36,327 nt of DNA. Source: a virus. The notes under the pieces were generated by a model. It saw only the letters and a list, made by a program, of their open reading frames with translations. It was not told where the DNA came from and searched no databases. How positions within the stretch are numbered: the stretch's first letter is position 1; the number at the start of each line of letters is the position of its first letter. The stretch lies in IMG/VR virus record IMGVR_UViG_3300038701_001548, positions 1 to 36,327 of that record; one strand, written 5' to 3'. Shown here piece after piece: positions 1-10,441 of the stretch. The position numbers and the translations under genes are program-made.

Positions 1-1806
1 AGGGAAGACTTATCTACAGAAACTGCCGCGCTCACAAAAGTTCAAATGTTTACTGAACAATCTAATGTTTCCGATTATGAAACTATTGAATTTGATTTCG
101 GTTCAGGTCAAACGTATTTTTTGTTGGTTTCAGATAGAAATATATCAGTTTATAAGCAGGGGGTTTTTCAAGTAAACATACCCTCAGATTATTTGGAAGC
201 TGATTTAGAAGAGATTGAGTATACGCAGAGTAGCGATACCATTGTTCTTTTCCATGAAAATTATCAGACTAGAAAAATTGTGCGCGGTTCGCAGGATGAT
301 ATTTGGGATCAGTCTTTAGTTGTTTATGAAGTAATACCTAAGCATGCTTTCACCCCTGTTGTCGAAGAGCCTTCAGCAACTCTAACTCCGTCAGCGATTT
401 CTGGAACAATAAAATTGACTGCTTCTGCTGCTGTGTTTGCTTCTTCTGATGTAGGAGGTGTTATAACTGGAAACGGCGGAGAGGCTAGGATAATTGAGTT
501 TGTATCCACTACAGTTTTAGAAGCCAGGGTGCTCATCAATTTCATTGATACAACGGCTATTTCTGCTTCTTCATGGGATATTGAACGCGGATATGAGGAC
601 GCTTGGTCAGATGAGAGGGGCTGGCCCAGGACAGGAATTTTTCATCAACGCAGACTTGCTGTTGGCGGTTCAACACAGTTGCCCAATTTTCTTTGGTTGT
701 CACGGATAGGCAGATTTTTTAATTTCGATGAAGGTTCCGGATTGGACAATGAGGCGTTGAATATGCCGATCGATACCGATCAGGTAAATACAATTAAACA
801 TTTAATGTCTGCTGACAGATTAGAGGTGTTCACGAGTGATGCCGAATTTTATGTAGCGGGCAACCCGTTAACCCCGGAGAATTCCAGTATACGGAGACAA
901 GACAAACGCGGCATAAGTAATGTTCCTCCTGTGTTTGTAGATGGCGCAACGATGTTCGTTCAAAATAGCGCGGATATTATAAGAGAATATGTATTTGATG
1001 CTATCAGTGAGAAATACGCCGCAAATAATATTTCATTAATCTCTGAACATTTAATAAATAGCCCTGTAGATATAGCACACCAACGGCCTTACGGGAATCA
1101 AGACGCAGATTTAGTTTTTGTTGTAAACTCGGACGGGACTTGGGCTGTTCTAAATACTTTAAGACAGCAAGAACTTACTGGATGGGTCAAAGGTTTCAGT
1201 GATTACGGCAATTTAGAAAAAGTCGGATATGACGGCGGAAAAATGTATGGAGTTACTGCTATTACTGTGGATGGTGTAGACAAGAAGTATTTAGTGTCAT
1301 TCGATCCTGATCGCAGATTGGATTGGTCTGTTGTTCTTTCTGACGTTTCACTGCAAACTGTTTGGTCTGGTTTGGACCATTTAGAGGGTTTTGAAGTACA
1401 TGTTATTGCTGATGGGTATATTGAAGAGGGAACCTTTACAGTAACTGGTGGATCAATAACAATAAATCGTCCATCCTATGAAGTTCAAATTGGCATTTTC
1501 TACTCACCTTCCGTGAAACCTAATCCCCCGGAAAGAGAATTGCCGGATGGAACTATGATAGGGGAAACTAGGCGTATATTGAAAACGTCTTTAGAATTGA
1601 GAAACTCATTAGGGGTAATCGTAGGCGGGAGAAAAATTTCGTTCCGTAGATTTGGACAGGACATATTCGATGAACCCCTTGAACCTTTCACTGGTGTCAA
1701 AGAAATAAGACATTTAGGGTATAACAAGGAGCCTCAAAATGAAATAACTCAAGATGAACCTCTACCATTTGAGTTGTTGTCTCTTATTCAGGGAGTTAGC
1801 GCATAA
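1..1806 (+). CDS. Tail tubular protein B-like (nozzle), C-terminal part of a gene cut by the window ends
   Basis: The reading frame is open from base 1 to a TAA at 1804-1806. It continues the gene that starts at 35650, because bases 4-129 repeat 36199-36324 in the same frame. Joined, the product is 783 residues, close to the size of T7 gp12, the nozzle of the short tail. Its place after the gp11-like gene and before the internal virion genes supports this role. The segment contains the part after the N-terminal arm, with the strand-rich GSGQTYFLLV region that follows the head of such proteins, and the motif RRLAVGGSTQLPNFLWLSR. The stop overlaps the next ATG, indicating translational coupling. 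Codon 1 here reads Arg where the other copy reads Gly, a probable contig-end error. The assignment rests on recognised sequence style plus synteny. Confidence 0.85.
   Translation, partial: REDLSTETAALTKVQMFTEQSNVSDYETIEFDFGSGQTYFLLVSDRNISVYKQGVFQVNIPSDYLEADLEEIEYTQSSDTIVLFHENYQTRKIVRGSQDDIWDQSLVVYEVIPKHAFTPVVEEPSATLTPSAISGTIKLTASAAVFASSDVGGVITGNGGEARIIEFVSTTVLEARVLINFIDTTAISASSWDIERGYEDAWSDERGWPRTGIFHQRRLAVGGSTQLPNFLWLSRIGRFFNFDEGSGLDNEALNMPIDTDQVNTIKHLMSADRLEVFTSDAEFYVAGNPLTPENSSIRRQDKRGISNVPPVFVDGATMFVQNSADIIREYVFDAISEKYAANNISLISEHLINSPVDIAHQRPYGNQDADLVFVVNSDGTWAVLNTLRQQELTGWVKGFSDYGNLEKVGYDGGKMYGVTAITVDGVDKKYLVSFDPDRRLDWSVVLSDVSLQTVWSGLDHLEGFEVHVIADGYIEEGTFTVTGGSITINRPSYEVQIGIFYSPSVKPNPPERELPDGTMIGETRRILKTSLELRNSLGVIVGGRKISFRRFGQDIFDEPLEPFTGVKEIRHLGYNKEPQNEITQDEPLPFELLSLIQGVSA
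4..129. repeat. Terminal overlap, copy 1 (circular closure of the map)
   Basis: These 126 bases are identical to 36199-36324. The three bases before this copy (AGG) and the three bases after the other copy (CTC) do not match, so they look like contig-tip errors. The repeat lies inside a tail gene and keeps its frame. This fits a circular or circularly permuted assembly, not a T7-type direct terminal repeat, which would normally lie outside structural genes. Confidence 0.9.
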
Positions 1807-2378
1807 TGGCCACAGCAATTGCAGCAGCGGCTTTATCCACAACAGCGACAACGGCTCAAGTTGCTGCTTTGGCAAGTACTATAACTACGGGGTTTCAGAT
1901 TGCTGGCACCGCATTTTCTGTAATATCTTCAATTTCAGCCGGAAATGCAGAAGCCGACAGAATAGAAGCAGCAGCACACAACAATTCGGAACAATTGAGA
2001 TTGGACGCCGCATTAACTAATGCGAATTCAGAAGAACAAAATCTGCAGGATATGAAACAATTAAAGTTAGTTCTTGCTTCTCAAGATGCTTCTGGAAGGT
2101 CGGACGCTTTGATGGAAGATAGTTTGGCTGAAGCAGCAAAAACTTTCGATATTCGTAGATTTAGTTCTTCTACTGAAGCTTCAAGGTTGTTGAACCAATC
2201 ACGAGCAGAGTTAAGTATGGGTAAATCTGAGGCGGGCGCTGCTAGAACTAAAGGATATACTAGGGCAGGAGGTTCGTTGTTCGATTTGGCCTCAGGTATT
2301 TCTAATAGAAGATCAACTAGAGGGACGATCCCCAAAACTGGATCAAAATTGAAAATTGTTGGATTGGGCGGAAGATAA
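1806..2378 (+). CDS. Internal virion protein, T7 gp14-like (ejectosome)
   Basis: This 190-residue protein has an Ala/Thr-rich hydrophobic N-terminal stretch (about residues 5-50, including AQVAALASTITTGF) that could insert in a membrane. A charged, probably helical middle (about 50-140) and a Gly/Arg-rich basic tail follow. Length, composition and position directly after the nozzle gene match T7 gp14, which leaves the capsid during infection and forms the outer-membrane part of the DNA-ejection channel. The ATG at 1806 overlaps the preceding stop (TAATG). The next gene starts immediately after its stop. Synteny is the main evidence; sequence similarity alone would be weak. Confidence 0.7.
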   Translation: MATAIAAAALSTTATTAQVAALASTITTGFQIAGTAFSVISSISAGNAEADRIEAAAHNNSEQLRLDAALTNANSEEQNLQDMKQLKLVLASQDASGRSDALMEDSLAEAAKTFDIRRFSSSTEASRLLNQSRAELSMGKSEAGAARTKGYTRAGGSLFDLASGISNRRSTRGTIPKTGSKLKIVGLGGR

Positions 2379-4022
2379 ATGGCCGATAGATTTATAAACG
2401 AAGAGATCATCAGAGTTTCTAGAGCGCCTAGACAGGTTCCTGCTAGATCGAATTCAATGGATGAGTTATTTTCTGTTTTAAATAAGTATATCTCTGATTC
2501 GGTGTCAAAAGTTCAAGATGACTTGGATAAAGAAATGTTCCGTAAAGCGACCATTGCGGGACAAAAAGCTGCTCTAGATGGAGATTTTGAAAGAGACCCA
2601 AGAAACACTATAGCTTCTAATGCTTTCAATAAAGCTGGTTTTGAGACCCTTATTAATAAATCTAAAGTTGATTTAGACCTTGATTTAGAATCATTGATGC
2701 TCGACCCAACTCTTTCCCATAATCCGCAAGCGCTTAGAGAGAAAGCTAACAGTGTCATTGCTAAGGGTTCTGAAGGTCTGCCAGCAGAATTAATACCTAA
2801 TTATAAATTGTACGCAGAGAGTAAATCGAATGACTTAGAGATTAAAGCTAATGTTAACCAAAAAGCATTGCTTTTGGACACAAATAAAGCGGAATTTGAA
2901 AAGTCACAATCCCATGCTGTCACCCGTATTACAAATTTTGCTGAAAATGGCGATTTGGCCGCGTTATCTCGCGAACAAGCTTTATATATCAGTTCATTAG
3001 AAAATCAGGGACCTATTACACTTGGTGGGACAGGAGTACTGTCTCAAGAAGACATTGCGTCTCAAATAAACATGATGCATAAAGAAACTCGTAAAAATTT
3101 GGTGTTGGGCGCATTTAGGCGCAAACCTATCAGCGGAAAGATGGCTTTCATTAAAGCTTTTAGGAACACTAATTTTGCTGAAGAGGTTAAGGAAGCTTCG
3201 GGCGTAACAGCTGGAAGTTTGACTGCAGACGATAAACGCGCTATTGAAGATGCTATGATGTCTGATCTAAATGCAGAATTGGCCTCTGAGAACAAAAAAG
3301 AAGCAAAGAATAAAATAGCTTTGAAACGTAATGCAGATGCCGCTGCTGGGATTTTTTATGAGAACCCCGCAGATGATAAAGCTTTTGAGCTTGCTAAAGA
3401 ATTAAACCCGCAAAAAGTTGGAGTGTATATTAAATACAGAGAAGACAGATTAGCGGGGTCTAATCCATTTCAGATTAATGAAGCTTGGACTAGACTTCAT
3501 AATGGCACTCTTACTCGCGAATGGCTTGAGGAAGGTTTGAAGACTGGTAGCATTGACGGCAGTGATTTTAATTCTTTCTTGGACAGGGTGAACAAACGCG
3601 AAGAAGAGTATCCGTTTGTTTCTTGGCCCTCATGGAATGCAGAAGGTGGGTATTTAGATAGACTTAAAACAGATTTTCCCGAAAAGACAGACGCTTTTGG
3701 TCGTACCATAAGGAATACGAAGAATGCTAAACTTGCGCAACAAATTCGCAATAGAGTTTTTGATGATGCAAGAGACCAATGGAAAAAATTTCAAAATGGC
3801 GAAGAAGGTGCAGAACGTCCAGATATTTTAAGGTTATATGCGCTCACTAAAAATGACGTAACTAAAAATTTTGATTCCGGCGAAGGGGGCAAAAAATCTG
3901 AATTACCCTCTAAATATCAAGATAGTCCCAAGTTACTCGCAGACGACATTGATTCTGGGCTTATTAGTAAGGAATTAGGCCGAAAATATAAAGAAATTTT
4001 GAAAAATGAGAAGGGTAAGTAA
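2379..4022 (+). CDS. Internal virion protein, T7 gp15-like
   Basis: This 547-residue protein is highly charged and predicted to be largely helical, with no signal peptide, no transmembrane segment and no catalytic motif I recognise. It is the second of three large genes between the tail nozzle and the tail fibre. In T7-like phages that slot encodes the gp14-gp15-gp16 ejectosome. T7 gp15 is somewhat larger (about 750 residues), so this is a short version. The start codon immediately follows the previous stop and the stop is directly followed by the next ATG, so the three internal virion genes look translationally coupled. The functional name is an inference from order and size. Confidence 0.6.
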   Translation: MADRFINEEIIRVSRAPRQVPARSNSMDELFSVLNKYISDSVSKVQDDLDKEMFRKATIAGQKAALDGDFERDPRNTIASNAFNKAGFETLINKSKVDLDLDLESLMLDPTLSHNPQALREKANSVIAKGSEGLPAELIPNYKLYAESKSNDLEIKANVNQKALLLDTNKAEFEKSQSHAVTRITNFAENGDLAALSREQALYISSLENQGPITLGGTGVLSQEDIASQINMMHKETRKNLVLGAFRRKPISGKMAFIKAFRNTNFAEEVKEASGVTAGSLTADDKRAIEDAMMSDLNAELASENKKEAKNKIALKRNADAAAGIFYENPADDKAFELAKELNPQKVGVYIKYREDRLAGSNPFQINEAWTRLHNGTLTREWLEEGLKTGSIDGSDFNSFLDRVNKREEEYPFVSWPSWNAEGGYLDRLKTDFPEKTDAFGRTIRNTKNAKLAQQIRNRVFDDARDQWKKFQNGEEGAERPDILRLYALTKNDVTKNFDSGEGGKKSELPSKYQDSPKLLADDIDSGLISKELGRKYKEILKNEKGK

Positions 4023-7000
4023 ATGTCAGACGAGGAATATACCAAGTATCGTCTTGAAGCGGACCGTCAGGCCCTATCAGATGAGGTCCGAGCTACACTA
4101 GTACCTGATGGCCCCGCCGATACAGGCCCCGGTGCGACGTCTGGAGAGGACGACCGTATAGGGATATATGATGAGGACGTCTCGAGAGACCTGCCCTCTC
4201 TTAAGTTCAATGAAGGTGAGCCAGATTTATCCACTTTAGATGCAGATGAGTTGTCCAATATGGTGTTCAATCGAGTGTTTAACGGAGGCCTCACGGATTT
4301 AGACCCGAATTTAGAAGGTTTTGGGTCATTGACACAAGGTCCGGGCGTATCGGCAAGGCAGCAGATCGATGAGAAATTGGGGACAGGTTTTACGAAATCT
4401 AAATTCGGGTCATCCTTAGTGGATATTGGTATTTTAGATGTAGTACCCGGAGTTGATTTTGGTTTGGCGATAGATGATTTGGCTACTATTGAATCAAAGA
4501 AAACTTCTGGATTAGATGTTTCTTTTGAGGAAGAATTTGGGGCTAGGATGGCAATCCCTTTGTCCATTTTAGGAGCGGGAGCGGCTGGTAAAAAGGCTGG
4601 CGGGATCGTCGGAAAGGCTTTAAAATCCGTTAGAAATCTATTTCCTAAAAAACTTGGGGTTTTGGAGCAGTTGGAACAAGAAGCCAAAGCCGCGACTGAT
4701 AAAGCGAACGCGGCAAAAGAAGTTACTAAAAAACGCCAAAAAGAAAACGTAACGGTCACACAAGCTCAAAGCCAACAAATTGGAGACGAACTTACCGGGT
4801 TTTATTCGTGGGCTGGGGATGACATCGCTGAGTATTTGCCTAAAAAAGCGATGAATATTAACCTTGAAAATTATGAAATTGCGGCTGACGTTAAAGCTAC
4901 GATGGTTGCAGTAACTGATAATATAAACATACCTAAGGATGTTAAAGCTTGGGACGACACTTCTTCTGCAGGACAAAAGCTTGCCGATGATTTAGGCTTA
5001 GATAAAGCTTGGTTGAAGAAAACATATGATAAATTGGGTCGTGTTGATGAAGAAGTACATGCGGCCAGGGTAATGTTGGCACAATCCTCACATTCTTTAC
5101 GTAAAATGGTAGATGGATATTCTCCAGACATGACTGCTTCTCAAAAGAGTTTGTTTTTGGCTTCCGTACAGAACCATGTAGAAAACATGAAGTATGCCAG
5201 CGGTATCGTTGCTGCTCCTGGTAGGGCATTGAATTCCCAAAAGATCAAAGTCGCTGTTAAGAGTGAAGACATAGCACGTATAGACGAAGTTATGTTAGAA
5301 TTCGGAGCAGGTCGTGTAGATGAGTTAGCCAAAGCCCTGTCTAAGGCAGATACCCCAGAACTTCTTAACTCTATCGCTAAGCGGGGGGTTCGGAGCAAGT
5401 GGTGGGATTCGATGACGGAGTTATATATCAATTCTTTGTTATCCGGCACCAAAACTCTTGCTATCAATGCAACAGGCAATGCCCTTTTTGCTTTTTGGCA
5501 AATCCCAGAACGCGCTTTGGGCGGGACTATTAGCTCATTAAGAGCTGGAGCAGGCATGATGGGCGGCACCCCTCAGCCTATTGATAGGGCTTATGTGGGC
5601 GAATCAATGGCCATGATGTATGGAATGGTTGAAGGTGTGTGGGATGGATTAAAGATCGCGGGACGTTCTGTCAGAACTGGAAATCCGTCTGTTGCTGGAG
5701 ACCCTACAAGAATTGAGGGTGTACGGAATAAAGCCATTTCGTCAGAAAATCTTCAATTGTCTGGCATGATGGGCGGGTTGGCTGATGTCACCGGAGCAAT
5801 CGTCAGAACTCCGACTACGGTTATGTTGGCGCAAGATGAATTTTTTAAGCATTTGGGCCGAAGGATGGAAATAAATCGTCAGGCTTATTCAAGTGCCATG
5901 TCCAAAGGAGGATCGACCAGAGATAAAGCTGTTGAAATTTTAAGGTACCGTTCTGATGTTCCAGATGAGGGCATTGAAGCAGCGAATGATTTTGCTAAGT
6001 ATATCACTTTTCAGAATGAACTTGGGCCGAATGGCAGAAAAATTCAAGCTTTGACAAATACCCCTATTTCTAGATTTAAAATACCAGCTTTTAAATTTAT
6101 TGTTCCGTTTGTTAGAACTCCTATCAATATTTTCACTGCAGGGGCCGTTGATAGAAATCCCGTTTTCGCTCCTCTGACGAACAAGTGGAAGCAAGCCATG
6201 GAAGCTGGAGGGGCAGAAGCAGACATGGCTTTCGCTAAAATCGGTTCTGGAACAGCAATTGGAGCGTTTATTGCATATCAAGCTTCTCAGGGGAACATAA
6301 CTGGATCAGGGCCTTCGGAACCACGTCAACGTAAAGCTTGGGCCAGAGCAGGTTATCGCCCATATTCAATTCGAACTCAAATTGGCGAAGAAGCCGATGG
6401 TTCCCCCAAATATGAGTGGAAGCAATACAGTAGAGTTGAGCCGATTTCATTCGTAGTTGGTGCCGTTGCAGACGTGATTGATTTTTACAAATATTATGAT
6501 CAAGATGACCCTACAAGAGAAGGCGAATTGACCAACATTACTGCTATGGTAGTCGCTGCAGTTGCTGAGAATACAACTAATAAGACTTTCATGACAGGTC
6601 TCAGTGATTTTTTCAATGTTATGGAGGACCCAAAACGCTATTCAGAAAGATGGATTCAACGTTTTGCTTCAACTGTTGTCCCTAACGCTATGAGAGATTT
6701 ATCTGTTGCGAATGACCCCTATGTAAGGGAAATTGATTCTATTGTACAAGCTATTAAAGCTAAAGTTCCTGGATTGTCTAAAGACATGCCTCCCAAACGT
6801 AATGTTTGGGGCGAACCGCGCTACCATGATGATGGATGGTTTCTCGGGGCACGTAGCACTTTTTTACCTGTAAGGATTTCTGAGGAAAGTAGAGAGCCTA
6901 TTGATCACGAAATTGTTAGGCTTGCTGTTGATGGCGTAAAAGACCCTGCTACTGGTAATGTGCAGGTATTCCGTGATGCTTTGGTAGAACCCCCCTCACG

Positions 7001-7340
7001 TGATATAAAAGGGGTACCACTAGATGAGTGGCAGTATGACCATTTGGTCACTCTGGCCGGACAGACCATTGAGTTAGATATTTGGCAAGACGGAAATCCG
7101 GCAAATCAGAAAACCATTTTGAACAATATGGTGAAATCTGATTTTTATAAAGAACGATCTGATGAGAATAAGTCAATGATGATAGCTCAAATACACAGGT
7201 CATTCAATCAAGCCGCGATACATGAGCTTAGGCGTTTAGATGAGGGCTTGAATGCAAAATTATTAAAACAAGAAGAAAATAAAGAAGCCGCGTTAATTGA
7301 TTTACAAGAGGCTATTGAAGCTTCAGAGGAGTTTAGGTAA
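4023..7340 (+). CDS. Large internal virion protein, T7 gp16-like
   Basis: This 1105-residue protein is the largest in the window and sits last in the ejectosome block. The N-terminal 60 residues are acidic and low in complexity. A helical Lys/Ala/Glu-rich segment lies at about 215-245. A central region (about 460-560) begins WWDSMTELYINSLLSGTK and contains several hydrophobic stretches, a style seen in large phage virion-associated proteins (LPD38-like domains). I see no convincing lytic transglycosylase motif, unlike T7 gp16. The stop overlaps the ATG of the tail fibre (GTAATGG). The DNA for residues about 10-60 is more GC-rich than its surroundings and partly resembles the PurZ linker at about 17.95 kb. 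Confidence 0.65.
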   Translation: MSDEEYTKYRLEADRQALSDEVRATLVPDGPADTGPGATSGEDDRIGIYDEDVSRDLPSLKFNEGEPDLSTLDADELSNMVFNRVFNGGLTDLDPNLEGFGSLTQGPGVSARQQIDEKLGTGFTKSKFGSSLVDIGILDVVPGVDFGLAIDDLATIESKKTSGLDVSFEEEFGARMAIPLSILGAGAAGKKAGGIVGKALKSVRNLFPKKLGVLEQLEQEAKAATDKANAAKEVTKKRQKENVTVTQAQSQQIGDELTGFYSWAGDDIAEYLPKKAMNINLENYEIAADVKATMVAVTDNINIPKDVKAWDDTSSAGQKLADDLGLDKAWLKKTYDKLGRVDEEVHAARVMLAQSSHSLRKMVDGYSPDMTASQKSLFLASVQNHVENMKYASGIVAAPGRALNSQKIKVAVKSEDIARIDEVMLEFGAGRVDELAKALSKADTPELLNSIAKRGVRSKWWDSMTELYINSLLSGTKTLAINATGNALFAFWQIPERALGGTISSLRAGAGMMGGTPQPIDRAYVGESMAMMYGMVEGVWDGLKIAGRSVRTGNPSVAGDPTRIEGVRNKAISSENLQLSGMMGGLADVTGAIVRTPTTVMLAQDEFFKHLGRRMEINRQAYSSAMSKGGSTRDKAVEILRYRSDVPDEGIEAANDFAKYITFQNELGPNGRKIQALTNTPISRFKIPAFKFIVPFVRTPINIFTAGAVDRNPVFAPLTNKWKQAMEAGGAEADMAFAKIGSGTAIGAFIAYQASQGNITGSGPSEPRQRKAWARAGYRPYSIRTQIGEEADGSPKYEWKQYSRVEPISFVVGAVADVIDFYKYYDQDDPTREGELTNITAMVVAAVAENTTNKTFMTGLSDFFNVMEDPKRYSERWIQRFASTVVPNAMRDLSVANDPYVREIDSIVQAIKAKVPGLSKDMPPKRNVWGEPRYHDDGWFLGARSTFLPVRISEESREPIDHEIVRLAVDGVKDPATGNVQVFRDALVEPPSRDIKGVPLDEWQYDHLVTLAGQTIELDIWQDGNPANQKTILNNMVKSDFYKERSDENKSMMIAQIHRSFNQAAIHELRRLDEGLNAKLLKQEENKEAALIDLQEAIEASEEFR

Positions 7341-8911
7341 TGGGAATACAAATCAATGATACAACTCCGTGGGTCCAGTACACACCTTTAGCCGCACAAG
7401 TTGTGTTCACTATCCCATTCGAATTTTTCGAAGATGACGACATTCAAATATACTTCGATGATGAGGAAACCCCAGAAAGCTCGTCCAATTACTCTTTAGT
7501 CGGTGCCAACACCAACGGAACGAAGGAAGCAACTTTCACAACTGCGCCTGAATCGTCCGGAGTTGTGAAATTGACTATTGTGCGCGACACTGAAGTTAAA
7601 CGTTCTTCTAATTTCGCCATTTCTTCAGATTGGACAGCCGACAACGTAAATAACGAACTAAATCGACTAACTATGATGGTCGCTGAACGCGAATTAGAAA
7701 GAGCAAGATCAGTTGAGTTACTTGATACTTTTGGTGGAACATTTTCTACAAAATTACCTGCTGATATTGATACTGCTAATAAAGTGTTGGGAGTCAATTC
7801 AAGTGGTGACGGATTTGAAATGTTTGATAGTCTATCAACTTCGGCCTCAAATGCAGCTGATAGTGCTGCTGCTGCTTTAGTGAGCGAGAATAACGCGGCC
7901 ACTTCTGAGAATAACGCGGCCACTTCTGAAACAAATTCATCTGTCAGTGCTGCCGCCGCTCAAGCTGCTGCTGATAGTGTAGCGTGGGAGGTAGTGACAG
8001 TTGTTGCTGGTGATAGCCCCGTCACGGCTGAAGCTGGGAGGATGTATGTTTGCACAACGACTGCTGGTGCTATTACTATCAATCTTCCTTCTATTGCTGC
8101 TGTAGGTGAGCCTACTTCTATTGCTGTCAGGAAAGAAACTGGCGATGCAAACGCTGTTACAGTTAGCCCTGATGGTACGGATGAAATAAATGGAACATCC
8201 TCATATGTAATTGACGGAACTTCCGCCCATAGTTTTTATGCTGATATTGACGCTACCCCAGATAATTGGGCTGGTATCAATATGGGAGGAACTCTCTCAA
8301 ATCCGTTCGTTGAATTGTTCGAAGATACTGTGGATTTTACAGCCAATATCTCAACGTCAGTTACTTTCGCGGGAAACATCTCTACTGAGAATGCTGCGTT
8401 TGTATCGTTCAATGGCCTAACTCAACACCATGATACTTATGCCATCTCAGGGCAAACTCTATCCTTTCACGCTAAAGGTGATCCCGGCACTCCTGCTGTT
8501 GTGCCAACAGGTACTGATACTATTGAGCTTCATTACTTTGAGACAGTGGCTATTGGTGTTCCTGCTGACGCCTCAGTAAGCGCTGCCAAATTAACAGGCC
8601 CCATGTACCAAGGAGCTTCTACAGATAACGATGGTTCATTTGATTTGTCTGCTGGTAATGATTTTCGGTGGACCCCTACTGGTGCCGATCAATTACAGTT
8701 CACAAATAAATCAGAGGGGCAACGGGGACAAATTCTTTTAGTTAATGCCTCTAATTATGCTATCACTTTTGAAGCTGATATTTACGGTCCTACAGATGCT
8801 GCTACTGATCTATCCGTTACGGGTACTTATTTAATTAGTTATTGGTGTACAGATGGGGTTGATGGAACTGATGTTTACATCTCCTACTCTGCTGCAATGG
8901 TGGATATCTAA
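7340..8911 (+). CDS. Tail fibre with T7-like N-terminal anchor
   Basis: This is a 523-residue receptor-recognition protein. Residues 1-130 resemble the T7 gp17 N-terminal domain, which attaches the fibre to the tail (PWVQYTPLAAQVVFTIPFEF near the start, then a DDEETP segment and DWTADNVNNELNRL). Residues about 165-215 form an Ala/Ser/Asn-rich stretch with a duplicated 7-residue unit (ENNAATS), typical of trimeric coiled-coil shafts. The remainder is beta-rich, with a generic fibre module at about 215-330 and no recognised enzyme. T7 gp17 is of similar size (553 residues). It overlaps both neighbours by one base (TAATG), so it is part of the late operon. The N-terminal assignment is firm; the receptor is unknown. 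Confidence 0.85.
   Translation: MGIQINDTTPWVQYTPLAAQVVFTIPFEFFEDDDIQIYFDDEETPESSSNYSLVGANTNGTKEATFTTAPESSGVVKLTIVRDTEVKRSSNFAISSDWTADNVNNELNRLTMMVAERELERARSVELLDTFGGTFSTKLPADIDTANKVLGVNSSGDGFEMFDSLSTSASNAADSAAAALVSENNAATSENNAATSETNSSVSAAAAQAAADSVAWEVVTVVAGDSPVTAEAGRMYVCTTTAGAITINLPSIAAVGEPTSIAVRKETGDANAVTVSPDGTDEINGTSSYVIDGTSAHSFYADIDATPDNWAGINMGGTLSNPFVELFEDTVDFTANISTSVTFAGNISTENAAFVSFNGLTQHHDTYAISGQTLSFHAKGDPGTPAVVPTGTDTIELHYFETVAIGVPADASVSAAKLTGPMYQGASTDNDGSFDLSAGNDFRWTPTGADQLQFTNKSEGQRGQILLVNASNYAITFEADIYGPTDAATDLSVTGTYLISYWCTDGVDGTDVYISYSAAMVDI
7886..7927 (+). repeat. Two tandem 21-bp units inside the tail fibre shaft
   Basis: A 21-bp unit beginning GAGAATAACGCGGCCACTTC occurs twice in a row with no mismatch and encodes two copies of ENNAATS. 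A degenerate third copy (GAAACAAATTC) follows. The unit length is three heptad-like steps per repeat, so copy-number change would lengthen or shorten the shaft without a frameshift. Confidence 0.9.
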
Positions 8912-9561
8912 TGACTACTAGAATTTCAAAAGGTCAGCTTGACCAAGATGTCATAGATTTTATTCTAGCACAAGGCGGAACTCCGTCATTTGCGGGTTTA
9001 ACAGGAAATGCGACAGATAACGCTAGCCTTGCTGGTGAGTTAAATGGCAAGTGGGATACCCCGGCCAACTCTGCAACTTTGTTAAGTATGTCAGCGGTTT
9101 TTACTGCTGCACTAAAAACGACATACGATAATGCTTGGGCCACTCCTGCGAATGCTGCTGTCCTTACCGCAACAGAAGAAAGCTTTACTACTGCCTATAA
9201 AGCTAGCCTTGATGGGTTACACACAGTGGCCTCTACAGGTCTTTATTCAGATTTAGAAAGCACAGATAAACCAGTCTACAGGCTCACAAATTTCACGGCT
9301 ACTGATGATCCTGACGCGAATGACGACACAGGTGCAGGATATGGGGTTGGCTCTCCTTGGTATAATGTTACCGACGATACCGCTTGGCTGGCTTTAGATG
9401 TAACCGCTGCTACTGCTGTCTGGAAACAAATAGACGCGGTCCAAGTATCAGATAAAGCTGATAATGGTATTACCACTGGTATAACGATTTGGAAGGGCAC
9501 AGCTGCTCAATTTGCAGCTATCACCCCCGCTGCGAACCAACTCTCAATTGTGATAGGTTAG
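8911..9561 (+). CDS. Putative tail fibre/tail appendage protein
   Basis: This 216-residue protein is rich in Thr, Ala and Asn. It carries a [20 protein letters not shown] motif at about residues 108-127. This 'G-x-Y-x-D-L-x-x-x-K-P' module is common in phage tail fibres and collars. The first 100 residues contain repeated short Ala/Asn phrases ([16 protein letters not shown]), suggesting a fibrous helical repeat. No enzyme motif is visible. It starts on the stop of the tail fibre (TAATG) and is followed two bases later by the next gene, so it belongs to the same adhesin block. A role as an auxiliary fibre or fibre-attached protein is inferred. Confidence 0.6.
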   Translation: MTTRISKGQLDQDVIDFILAQGGTPSFAGLTGNATDNASLAGELNGKWDTPANSATLLSMSAVFTAALKTTYDNAWATPANAAVLTATEESFTTAYKASLDGLHTVASTGLYSDLESTDKPVYRLTNFTATDDPDANDDTGAGYGVGSPWYNVTDDTAWLALDVTAATAVWKQIDAVQVSDKADNGITTGITIWKGTAAQFAAITPAANQLSIVIG

Positions 9562-9562
9562 T

Positions 9563-10432
9563 ATGTTTGGAAACAGAGTAAAAGAAACCACAACAACCAC
9601 TGGAACTGGTGCGCTTACTTTAGCAGGTGCCGTTTCTGGGTTCAATTCTTTTGGCAGTCAAATTGCTGATGGAGATATTGTTGATTATCTGATCCTAGAT
9701 GGTGTAAATTCTGGAGATTGGGAAACGGGTGCTGGAATTTATACAGCGTCCGGAACTACGTTGGCTCGAACTGTTGTTGTTTCAAAATCAATATCAGGTG
9801 TAGTTTCTAATTTCCCTGCTTCTGGTATTTCTTTGGCTGCCGGAACTCACACGGTAGCTATTGCGCCAAAAGCCGAAAATGTGATGGGCGGGACCAATAC
9901 AGCAGCTTGGGACGAAGTATCGAACTTAGTCGAAGAAGGGCTTATGCCGAGCAATGTCTCGAACACAAAAGACACCTGCGGGCGAGGTAATTTATCTGCG
10001 TCTTTTTTTCCTGCGGTGTTTATTGTCCCGACAAAAATAACAAAATTAGGCATCTGGATAACGGTTGCGGATGCGGTTAATACCGAGAATAGAGTAGCGA
10101 TTTACGGCCTTGGTCCGAGCGGCATTCCTGGTCATCTCATTGCTGAGACCGGGGATTTAGATATGGCGACAGTCGGTGAGAAATTTGAGACATTATCGAC
10201 CCCAATTCTTCTTCCTGTCGGGATATATTGGTTAGCCCATAAGTACGCCGGAACCACTGCCAATGTTAGGGGGTGCGGACCGGGCGATTTTACCAATCCG
10301 TTTGGTTTTATGAAAGATAAGCGCCCGGCGTCTCTAAAAAAGTCTTTGGACGCGGGCGCTTTCCCCGACCCCGCCCCAACCAGCGGGTACACCTCTGAGG
10401 ACTATATTCATCCAGTGCCAATTTATGCGTAA
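9563..10432 (+). CDS. Putative tail protein with conserved N-terminal virion module
   Basis: This protein has 289 residues. Residues 1-110 begin [19 protein letters not shown] and continue through [12 protein letters not shown] and [10 protein letters not shown]. This arrangement recurs at the N-terminus of many phage tail-associated proteins. Residues about 130-289 form a separate beta-rich region with several Gly/Pro turns ([12 protein letters not shown]). It could be a receptor-binding or carbohydrate-binding module, but I do not recognise a family. It lies between two other appendage genes in the late operon. The N-terminal assignment is fairly safe; the C-terminal role is not known. Confidence 0.6.
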   Translation: MFGNRVKETTTTTGTGALTLAGAVSGFNSFGSQIADGDIVDYLILDGVNSGDWETGAGIYTASGTTLARTVVVSKSISGVVSNFPASGISLAAGTHTVAIAPKAENVMGGTNTAAWDEVSNLVEEGLMPSNVSNTKDTCGRGNLSASFFPAVFIVPTKITKLGIWITVADAVNTENRVAIYGLGPSGIPGHLIAETGDLDMATVGEKFETLSTPILLPVGIYWLAHKYAGTTANVRGCGPGDFTNPFGFMKDKRPASLKKSLDAGAFPDPAPTSGYTSEDYIHPVPIYA

Positions 10433-10441
10433 GGGTATATA

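Noticed and set aside
4067-4759. A 230-codon frame on the minus strand opposite the large internal virion gene
   Set aside because: Opposite a clear plus-strand gene, Ser/Pro-rich antisense product, no ribosome-binding site.
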